Origin: Nemertoderma westbladi
Lineage: Eukaryota; Xenacoelomorpha; Nemertodermatida; Nemertodermatidae
Assembly (NCBI GenBank): GCA_032718475.1
Contig: JAUCBJ010008710.1
Coordinates: forward strand, 1-64,000
Direction: 5' to 3'
Length of the DNA stretch: 64,000 nucleotides
The notes under the pieces are model-generated. The model had not been told where the DNA came from. It saw only the letters and a list, made by a program, of their open reading frames with translations, and did no database searches. The position numbers and the translations under genes were made by a program. Shown here piece by piece: positions 1 through 9,300 of the stretch. Every line of letters starts with the position of its first letter. Within the stretch, counting starts at the first letter, position 1.

Positions 1-573
1 ATGTTCTTCAATATATTATTGTGATGTGGATGTGCAATATTATTGAATTTATAACGATGCAATATTGAATATTTCTTTCAATTTTGGTATTATTTTTTTA
101 TACTGTAGTTTTGTTATCGTTTTGTTTATTTCTCATATTTTTGTTTATTGAAGTTTATTTAGTCAATACTGTATATAGTACAGTACGTTATGCCGATTTA
201 TATTACCGATATACCGTAAATTTAGCTTTGAATTATTTTTTATTCCGGGCAAAATTTGTTAAATAAGTTCATTTTCGACTGCCAATTATTTATATAAAAA
301 CGGCACTACGTTTATTCAGTGTGAGTGGCTAAATAAAATAAACACAATTCGTTACCATCGTTAAATGATTGGTGAGGTTTGATATACAGTGTAGTTAATA
401 CAAACAATAAATTGGTTTCATTCTACCCCCAGCGTCTGCAAAAAACGCAAGTCTAACGTTAAATGACGTCAGACTCTAAATAGTCATTAATTTCCTATAA
501 TTTAATTTTAAATTATCAATTAAATTGTTTGATAACTAATAAATTTAAATAATTTAATCAAATGATTTATCTA
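1..573. other. AT-rich flank without a gene
   Basis: This is AT-rich sequence with no recognisable gene. The only open frame (84-266) is short and made of AT-rich codons. It is the left flank of the nested retroposon/BEL-A insertion: the bases from 574 onward reappear at 18374, which shows that 1-573 and 18387 onward were once adjacent. Confidence 0.6.
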
Positions 574-586
574 ACGTAGAGGCCAA
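574..586. repeat. Left target-site duplication (13 bp) of a truncated non-LTR retroposon
   Basis: The 13 bases acgtagaggccaa here are repeated exactly at 18374-18386. With BEL-A removed, the two copies bracket about 510 bp holding a coding tail and an aataaa-type signal. That is the expected structure of a 5'-truncated LINE-like insertion. Confidence 0.6.
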
Positions 587-587
587 C
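583..587. repeat. 5-bp target-site duplication of BEL-A (left copy)
   Basis: The five bases ccaac lie directly outside the TG of the left LTR. The same five bases, 17864-17868, follow the CA of the right LTR. BEL/Pao integrases typically make 4-6 bp duplications, so the pair confirms both element boundaries. Confidence 0.9.
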
Positions 588-637
588 TGTTAAACAAACT
601 ACCCCGGCCTAACCAATAAAGACACAAAACTGCTCTA

Positions 638-643
638 TTTATT
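638..643 (-). promoter_or_regulatory. Candidate polyadenylation signal AATAAA in the 3' LTR
   Basis: On the minus strand an AATAAA lies about 50 bp before the LTR's 3' end, followed by a T/G-rich stretch. The second LTR has the same signal at 15828-15833. It would place the end of R close to the LTR end and leave a very short U5. This is inferred from position only. Confidence 0.4.
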
Positions 644-2558
644 AGACAGGGCAATCAGGAGCGTATTATTGCTAATGTGAGGGGCTGCTAAATACAAAAC
701 CGCTACTTACCGTTAGATGGCGCTAACCTGCCGTCCGCTAATATGTTTTACTAATTTTCTACGGCTCCTGCTAATTTCTTGTTCCTTTCTCTACCAATTA
801 CTCGATAGAGAGCTAACTGTTCGAATATATGAGCCACGCGGGAATAACCAAAACAACAAACCCGAATCGGCTCCCTAAGCTGACTTAAAACGAGTGTGAG
901 AGGTTTTACACTCAGAGTATATTCTTACGCCTAATCTTACTGTTAAAGTACGCCAATGCCTACGTCTTTTCTAATCGCGAATACTGGGGGTTCCCTAACG
1001 GAATGTGTGAATGCGAGAATATTTAAAATAATCAAAGTGGTACAGTGTTTATTAGGGCTAATACCTATAGTGGGACTAAACTTGTCTGCGGCTGGCTTTA
1101 GGCCAGCAAATTACTAATGCGTTTTGCGTACTGAATACTGCTATCTAGCTTATTGCCCGCTAATTCAAATAACCGCTCAGCGTGAATAGTTTACGGTACT
1201 CTAATTATTACCTTAGCTACTCTCCGCTATGCTGCGTACTAATTCTTAATTTTACTAATTAATTACAGTCACAAATATGTAACAGCCTAAAATACTGTAT
1301 TACTTTGACCTAATCAGTAATTATTTACAGTAAACTAAGAGATAGAAATCAATCAAAGGGAAAAGAGCGCCTATCTAAGCATTCGTAATCTTAGGCACAC
1401 TTTAGTAACACACCAATCAGCGTCAGCAATCACAGCTCGCAATGCGCGATTCACAATTGTACAATCCGCAATGCACGCAATTCGCAATTACACAGCACAA
1501 TATAATAATTCGCAATACATGCAATTCGCAATTGTAAAGCACGCAGACCTCTCCCGGGTACATCTAGGCTTCCTAACTAACCCAATTCCTGCCCCCCTAA
1601 TACTAAATAGAGACAAAACCTGGATCATCAGCCCCCTAATTACTGTACCAGCGAGCTGCCCCCACGCTACAATGCAAATTGCCCGACCGCAACGGTGACC
1701 CCCCGCCAGCGTTGCTCGCCTTTGAATCCTCCGCTCCCTTCGTCGCTAACCCCCCGATGTGCCCACCGCCCACTGGCGCCTTAGCCCTCCATTATGCTAA
1801 TAGCTACCGTAGCGGCGCATGCAAATCACAAAGTCTGACAGTCTCAGAAATCCCTTAGGATTATTGCGCAGAAAGGAATCACATAGAACCATTAATCAAA
1901 AGGTAGAAATCATAGTTCCAGTTGTAATTTGCAGTAATCGAAGGAATTAATTGAGAAACACAATCAAGAGTAATCGCACTAGCAAAGCATTTTGAGAAAT
2001 TAATCGAAAATAGCAAATTGCAGAAATACGCTAAAATATCCGTAAAAATGAATATAGACAGCTCAGCAAGTACAAGGTGATAGCAGATCATGTGAGGTGT
2101 CATGTGAGGCTCTACCGGCACACCGCCAATTTATAGGTGATCCGGATGGGGTGATGCAATAGGGTGACTCAATCGCTCTCCTATTGGCTCTCCAGTCCGT
2201 GCTAGCATTAGACCAACCTGGAAGCAGTTAGTCCAATAAGGAGGCCGGATTGTAGCCCTATTGCCTGCCCAAACCTCAAATTATTACCATATATGGTAAT
2301 GGTTCACGTCCCTGGCTGCTGAGTGGCCAGGACAGCGTCCCTATATCTAGCCCTATCGATGCTAATATCAGCAAGCACAAAATCCAGGGTCCGAATAAAC
2401 TCGCTACCCTGGAACTATCTACATATATCCTAATACAAAATTACGTAGGTAGGGCTACATACTATACAAAATGGATGGATTCAAATATATGGGTGTTTCG
2501 ATTTCCCTATCTAAATACTACTGCGTTATTATGCCTTATCTAAAATATTATGCTGCAC

Positions 2559-2636
2559 AACGGACTAATATTACATACAGTATAACGGACTAATATTGTG
2601 TACAGTATAACGGACTAATATATTATACTGCATAAT
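2559..2636 (-). repeat. Three 25-bp tandem repeats near the U3 start of the LTR
   Basis: The motif cggactaatatt recurs at 2561, 2586 and 2611. In the element's orientation this lies about 40-115 bp inside the start of U3, where LTR enhancers usually sit. The other LTR carries the same array at offset 15190. An enhancer role is inferred. Confidence 0.55.
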
Positions 2637-2673
2637 GGCTAATAATGTGGATACAGCGCCATATACCGTAACA

Positions 2674-3436
2674 CCGCTCCAAGGGAAATCATATAATGTT
2701 TCCCTCCAATTGTAGAAGAGTATAAGGTGATGTATACAAAACAAAATAAATTTCTTCCAACTAATCTAAATACTTGATACTATAAATCCTACTATTTAAA
2801 AATATTGCTATAGATATTGCATAATGAATTACATACAAATTAAATTTACAAAATATTGTTTCTCGTTCGTACTACATAATGATTACTACATACAAAATTA
2901 AATTTACAAAATTTTACTTCCTTTATTTATTTACAAATTGACGGTCTACCTATTGAAATGGAACATGGCTAGGACAATGTCCCCCATTTCCCATCTCAAA
3001 TTAACGATCAAAATTAACAAGATAAACTAAATATAAACGTATTTGAGGCTAAATTTTTAACTAAATTGCATTAAAGGCCGATAATCAAATTAAATATAAA
3101 ATACGTAATAATTTCTTTCATTTTCGGACTTTACTTAATTTCTTATAAAAAACGCAAATCATATTGGTTTGATGATTGCTCAGGTAAGTGATAGGAGTAA
3201 GCCAAACCCGCGGGTTTGTCTCCCCAATCACTTCCTTTGCCTCTTTCAATAAACTTTAGAGCAAATAAAGTCATATACACAAAATCAAATATAGTTAAAG
3301 TATTTACTATTTCCAATCGGACTACAAAATAAAAGTATTTCCTTTCAATATTTTTCGGCCTTCGAAAATAAAATTCTAAAACATGGATACGACTAGTGTA
3401 TATGAGTCCAGTCGAATGATTGATCAAAACCTACGA
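2674..3436 (-). other. BEL-A 3' untranslated segment with polypurine tract
   Basis: This is AT-rich sequence with no supported gene. Directly upstream of the 3' LTR in the sense direction, within about 40 bases, is a purine run (ggagggaaa), a reasonable polypurine tract for plus-strand priming. A perfect 16-bp palindrome, caaacccgcgggtttg, lies at 3203-3218 and belongs to the recurring series described in the findings. Confidence 0.5.
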
Positions 3437-4944
3437 TATACATCAGAGCGACGATGATGTATATGTCTAGAGTTTGTCGCTCCGTGATATTATAGTCTCA
3501 TCGGCTAGCTCCTGGGTCTCTCGGGCTCGCTCCCCTCTCCAGATACACCAGTCTCGCTTTCGTCCTTCTGGGCTCCTCCCCGAGGCGCACCCACGAGGCG
3601 GACGTGTTTCCACCACCCCTGGGGCCAGTCTGACTGATGTTATTATCAGACCGGGCCGGAGGGTGGCCTGATGCTTCCCGGGTTCTGTTTTCGGTCCCCC
3701 GATCACACCAGCACAGCTCGTCGAACGTGTAGCCAGTCGGGCGGCTACTGTCAACTTACTGTGGCCTGACTGTACATTGAGCCAACTCAAAGTATAACAA
3801 AGAGTCAACCGGCAGGTGGACCAGTCGATAGCGATCGAGCACCAAGGTCGCCCTTGGGCCTAACCGACGGTCTTGTCCCATGTGGGCTTGCGCTACCCAA
3901 CATGGAATTTTGACTCGTTTTCACCTGCCTCGCCGGCAGTATTGAAAAGACAATACTGTCTGTAGCTCAAAAGCTACTGAACAAGTAACCACTTACCAGT
4001 CACTGTACACGTGTACTCAACAGATGTTCACAATATCAAGTACACCAATTGGACACATACCATGCACACACAGAGGACATAATCGGTAAAGACAAAATCG
4101 GGGTCAAAATCGGGAGGGACTAGTTGTATCGACTAGAGAGAACATGAGAGTCGAGAGTACCTTATTTTGCCGTCAGGGCAAAATAACTTTGTGCGCACAA
4201 AGTATGCTGGGGCGCAGTAAAATATGGTCCTACTAATACCAGCGGTGTCTGGGCCAACTGGCAAGGTTTCCCACACTCACTCGCAGTGGCCATACATACA
4301 ATCACGTGTACTCACGCACCCACAGCAACAGAAAACTCAAAGGCCCAAACAAATCCCAAAAACCAATCAGCTGAACATGGAGACAATAACATATAGTATC
4401 AAAAAAACGGAACAGCTGATGGTCAAAAGGAACCCATCCGAGCCCCAAGCAACTGCCACTGATCGCCCACATACAAAACACAATTCACACCACATGACAC
4501 CACAAATCACACCATGCCACCACCCCTACTGTGTACAGGACTGGCAGTACGGCAACATGCCGACTAGACGGTACCACGGCACCATGTTGATTCATGGTTC
4601 GCTAGACACGAGGGCCATCAGTATCTCCCTTGCACTTAAACTCGATTTAACGTGCCCCCAGACCCTCACGAGTCCGCCGCCGCCTGTTACAGTCACCCCT
4701 ATAGAGACCTCACCTCTTTAGGTAACCGTCGAATAGAACTGCTCGTCCTTGGCTTGACGCTTGCCAAGGACTCCTCCTTCTGGTACTTGCCGCGAGCTGT
4801 GAGCTCCGGCTGTTGTCGCTGTGGGCGCGGCGGTCCTGATCCTCCACTCGTTCAGAGGTCAATGACCCCAAACGAGTCTCCTTAGGCCGCCAATTGTGCG
4901 CTGGGTAATAAATCTAGACGTATATATCAGAGCGACGATGATAT
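3437..4944. repeat. About 1.46-kb GC-richer segment bracketed by a direct repeat
   Basis: A repeat of about 24 bp containing atcagagcgacgatgat occurs at both ends (near 3437-3460 and 4921-4944) with two differences. The enclosed sequence is richer in GC than its surroundings and has short frames on both strands but no domain I can name with confidence. It may be an insertion with a long target duplication or a recombination product. The right-hand repeat copy encodes the C-terminus of the 220-codon ORF at 4914-5576. Confidence 0.4.
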
Positions 4945-5576
4945 ATAAAGGATTGGACAGATTCGGGCTTAATAATACGTGCGTCGAAACTTCCCGAAAT
5001 AATTTGGAGTAAATATCGTATAAACCGTGGATCGTGGGTGTGGTTAGTAGACGGATGGATGGCGCGAATCTCGTCTGGATACTCAGGCGTGAGTTTCCTC
5101 TCCTGGTGAAGCGAAGTGAACGTGGTCCAGGAACTCGAATCCCGTGCCGCTTCGCGCTGCGCCTCTAGGTCTTTATAGGCTCGGTATAGCGAAATGGCCG
5201 CTGCCGTGTCTATCAAACTGGGTGTCGAACAGGGTTTAATCTCCGTATACGGATCTAATGTCGTAACGGTCGGCGTAATGGGTCTCGGAGGTAGCCTTCC
5301 GCTAAAGTCGATACTGATCATCGGGTCGCTCATCGGGTAACCTCCCTCGTTATATCTAAGGAACTGGTGAGCTTGACAACGTGTTAATATCGGTTCTGGA
5401 TGTTGCTCGTCTAGTCGGTCGGGAATCGTGGGTTTGTATTTCCCATTTAGCTCCATCACTGACCGCCCATGGTAGTAAACGTTCGAATCTTTACATCCCG
5501 GTCGCGCGAATGGTAACTCCGCCTCCTCTCTGGCAGTAAATCCTCTGCGCGGTTGCGCTCTAATATCCTTCTCCAT
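4914..5576 (-). CDS. Accessory ORF downstream of pol in BEL-A (220 aa, unknown function)
   Basis: This 220-codon frame lies on the element's coding strand, 758 bp beyond the pol stop and 2.2 kb before the 3' LTR. Its codons resemble those of gag-pol (CG-rich, no low-complexity runs), and it starts with an ATG after a long AT-rich stretch. The product is hydrophilic. I see no signal peptide, membrane segment or furin-like site, so it does not look like an envelope protein, and I recognise no domain. On the minus strand a branch-like ctaac followed by a cccacag acceptor-like site ends at 5637, about 60 bp before the ATG. This could allow expression from a spliced subgenomic RNA (inference). The last codons lie inside a direct repeat, so the natural C-terminus may have been altered. 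Confidence 0.5.
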   Translation of the reverse strand: MEKDIRAQPRRGFTAREEAELPFARPGCKDSNVYYHGRSVMELNGKYKPTIPDRLDEQHPEPILTRCQAHQFLRYNEGGYPMSDPMISIDFSGRLPPRPITPTVTTLDPYTEIKPCSTPSLIDTAAAISLYRAYKDLEAQREAARDSSSWTTFTSLHQERKLTPEYPDEIRAIHPSTNHTHDPRFIRYLLQIISGSFDARIIKPESVQSFIYHRRSDIYV

Positions 5577-6334
5577 TATGCCCCGCGTATATACATATAT
5601 AACCCAATAAGTGTTCCGTTACGCAAACCAATTACACTGTGGGTAATCAGTTAGATGTCGCCGAAGGACAGACTTCCCGAACCCCCCTTCCAGCTGCCTT
5701 CCAGCAGTTCAGGTTCGACTCTCTAGATCCCGTCTCTTCCTAACTATCCTCTAACCTATTCCCATGCATAGCGCAAAAACTTTGGAGATAAACTGGCCGT
5801 GACCAACTCACTTTTTGATGCCCAAACTACTCCCATTACTCGTACTAAACTACAGTAGTTAGAAAGGACTATAGCCACAATACTCGACTATACCAAACCC
5901 ACAGGTTTGATAATCGAACATCACACATCACTGCAAACTACTGAGTGGGGTCCATGTACGCCTCTGGTGCTACTAACCTTTAGCACTTTAGTTGCACTGT
6001 TGGCACCAATCTGTGGAAGTTGCTAAACTCAATTTACACTCCTACGTAATATAGCCGTCACCATGGTTTCTAAATGCTATTTTCCAGGCTTCACGACTTT
6101 TCAAATTACTGTTATCTATAGACGAATTCTAAAACGCGTCTATACACAGCGTCTGGAATTGTCTTGGGTTCACTTCTAATTTTTTAAAATTTTCTAATTT
6201 TCCAAAATTTTGAAATAAAATTTTGTTTTGATACCCACCAGACAAAACTCAACGCAAATCACCACAACCCCGCTCCTATGCATTTCCTTGTATTTGCATA
6301 CGAGGAATGCATACGAAGTGAGTTGCGTCCAACA
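5577..6334 (-). other. Spacer between pol and the accessory ORF
   Basis: No gene is seen. It contains the second copy of the recurring palindrome (5894-5909, caaaccCACAggtttg) and, at 5637-5654, the acceptor-like and branch-like motifs noted for the accessory ORF. A T/A-rich run lies around 6178-6230. Confidence 0.45.
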
Positions 6335-9300
6335 CTAACTCTGTTTTGAGGCAGGAGACAAATTATAATCTCCCGTCTCGATACGTGTCTCCTCTAATAA
6401 CACAATATCTTGGACCGGTCGGTCCAAGGTGTGTAAACCATTAGTTTGACACTTCTTTGGGTGCGGACACTTGCACCTAATTTTCACAGTGACTGTGCGC
6501 ACTATGTTTTGCACGTCTGGGTGTGTGTGCAAGATCACTCCAGTCTCCCAATACTTTCTCTTGACAATGGGTTCGGTTATCAGTACGTAATCTCCCCTTT
6601 GGAGACTCCGAACCGTTTTGTACCACTTTGTTCTGGTGGATATGGTGGGAAGATAGTATTCCCGCCAATATTCCCAGAATGTGTACGCCACAAACTGTGT
6701 CACTTTCCAGCTTTTATGACTATATAGGTCGGCACTAATGGGTTCTGATGCCGGCACAAGAAACGCTGGACTCTGCATTAGCAAATGATTCGGCGTTAAT
6801 GCAACACCGCCTGGCAACATGGCTATCGGCCTCGAGTTTAATGTATGCTCGATTTCGATGAAAGCTGTGACCAGCTCGTCGTCGGTAAGTTGTTTGTTTA
6901 CAGGCAATGTTTTGGCAATGGCCTGTTTTACAGAGCGAACTAAACGCTCCCAACTTCCTCCTCTCCAAGGACTTTCTGGAGTATTAAATCTCCACTCTAC
7001 TCGTTGCGGCAAAAGTGCTGCAGAAATTTCCTTATTCTGTGCCGCTTTATGAGCCGCGTTCAACTCGCTGTTCCCTCCGACAAAGTTTGTACCCTTATCG
7101 GAGTAGAACGCCTTTACTAGTCCTCTCCTGGCCATAAATCTCTTCAAGGCCAGGAGCAGAGATTTGGTCGACATGTCTGCCACACGCTCGATATGTATGG
7201 CTCTACTCGCCATACATGTCAGTAGCAGACCCCATCGCTTGTGGGTCAGCCGTCCACTCTTTGCCTCAATCGGACCAAAACAATCCACCCCTGTGTTCGT
7301 AAAGGGTGGGTCATATGCCTGCACTCTCGCTTCCGGGAGTTCAGCCATCTCTTGTTCCAATACTCTGGCGTTCACCCTCTTGCAAACCAGACAGGCGTCA
7401 TACATGGTGCCGACTGCCCTGCTTGGCTGCAATAGAATGAATCGCTGTCTCGCTGCCGACAAACAGTGTAACTTTCCCGCGTGATGCAACCTCTTATGTA
7501 TATCCCATAGAATCGCTCTTTGCAATTCTATTGGGTGACTAGGGATTATCACTGGGAACCGAAACTGTGAGTTTATGTCGACAGTCTGGATTCTCGATCT
7601 ATGACAAATTAAACCCTTATGGATTAATGGACTCCATTTTCTAAGGGGTTTATAGAGAACTGGTCGTTGAGCCGATAATAGATGGAATTCCTTAGGGAAG
7701 GCACACATCTGATAATGTTTCAAATGCTTTAATTCCGCTTGATCAATCTCATCCTCTGTCAGAGGTTGTTTCAATTTTCGAATTCGCTCACTATTGGTGC
7801 TCGTTCGTTCTCTCAAATGTTTCGAATGTTTTAAACAAAGGTACAAAATGTATCGGCTTAACCACGCAGTTCTTTTACAAATTGTCAGCCAAGAGGCAGA
7901 CGAATTTAGTAATTTGTCATAAATACTACATGGCTCTAATAATGCCAGCGACGGTTGTCCGCTAGTTAATGGAAGTTTCGAATCCAAACCCGCAGGTTTG
8001 GAAACCAAAGACTCCATTTTGTCGGTCATTTTCTGTCCGTCACTTACCAACTGTGACTCCGGTTTAGTCTGTAAGGGTGGTTTGATGTCATAACTTACCC
8101 TTCCGGACCTAGTAGTCACGTAAGTCTGTTGGTCTGACAGGTCTCCGGGCCGCTCCAATAACTCTTCAGGCCGCTCCAATGACTCTTCAGGCCGCTCCAA
8201 TGACTTAAGTTTGGCTTTAGACTTCGATTTAGAGACTTTCTCCACCTTGACTTCTGCATCTTCAGGCATCGGATTGGTCACTATCTTTAGTCGCTCTGGC
8301 CAATGTTCCTGTGTCCTCGTTAGAAAATCAGGTCCATGCAACCAAAACTCCTGCGACTCTTCCTGACAGAATTCCGCCGGCATTGCACCTCTCGAAGTTA
8401 TGTCGGCCGGGTTTAACACTCCCGGACAATGTCTCCATTGTTCCTTCGTCGAAAAGTCGACGATCTGAGCGCGTCTATTGGCCACAAATGTCTTTAGTGC
8501 AATATTGTCGGCCGCAATGTATACTAACACCAAGGATGCGTCCGTCCAATAAAATAAGGTCAATGTCGTGTCTAACTCCTTAGTTATTTGCTTACTTACC
8601 TCGACCGAAACTACAGCCACCTGTAACTCTGCACGAGGGACAGTCATGTATTTGACCGGCATTGTCTTTGATCTAGAAGTCACAAAGGCCGTCTCAAATT
8701 TGTCCTGACTTACCTCTCGGCGTAGGTAGGCTACCATACCAAAGCCGGTGTCACTTGCGTCACTGAACAGATGCAGCTCTAAATCAGCTGGGAATACCAG
8801 CTGATTCGGGAAGTAGGAGCGGGGTACATCTATGTTTTTCAATAGATGTAACTCGGCTTCCCACTCTCTCCACTGCTTTGCATGTATAGGAGATATTGGT
8901 TCGTCCCACTCTACGTCGGACAACCAAATTTTCCTCATGCACGCTCGTGCCTGTAATATAACCGGACTGATAAAGTTCATCGGGTCAAACAGTCTACTTA
9001 ATGTCGATAAGCAAATCCTCTTAGTCAAAACTTTGTCTGGGCTACTGGGCTCAAATCTAACTCTTACCTGGAACTTATCTGAGTTCGGGTTCCAAGCGAG
9101 TCCCAGTACTCGCGCCATGGGGAGTGGTTCTACCCCCAATTCTATGTCTCCGCTCCCGCGATCTTTCACCGGGAACGACTCTAATAGGGCCTCCGAGTTA
9201 GTAGTGAACTTGGTCAGAGGAAAACCCCCTGTAGCCAAGCACTCCTGCAGGCCGTGAGCCACTTCTATGGCTTGTTCCGCCGTGTCCTTGGACACCAATC

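Larger units (their letters stand above)
588..2673 (-). repeat. BEL-A 3' LTR (2086 bp)
   Basis: This is the direct repeat of 15778-17863, with one mismatch. It carries no credible gene. The 75-codon frame at 1471-1698 is present identically in the other LTR only because the LTRs are copies. A cluster of short cgcaatt-type motifs occupies about 1440-1540. In the element's orientation the LTR starts at 2673. Confidence 0.95.

Noticed and set aside
1471-1698. A 75-codon frame identical to the one at 16661-16888, and likewise 1879-2121 identical to 17069-17311
   Set aside because: The identity follows from the two LTRs being copies; the frames have no codon bias or motif.
4224-4721. Plus-strand 165-codon frame with a protease-like LDTRAISIS stretch
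   Set aside because: The motif lacks the DTG/DSG signature, there are no neighbouring retroelement domains, and the frame is rich in H, P, Q and T as in low-complexity translation.
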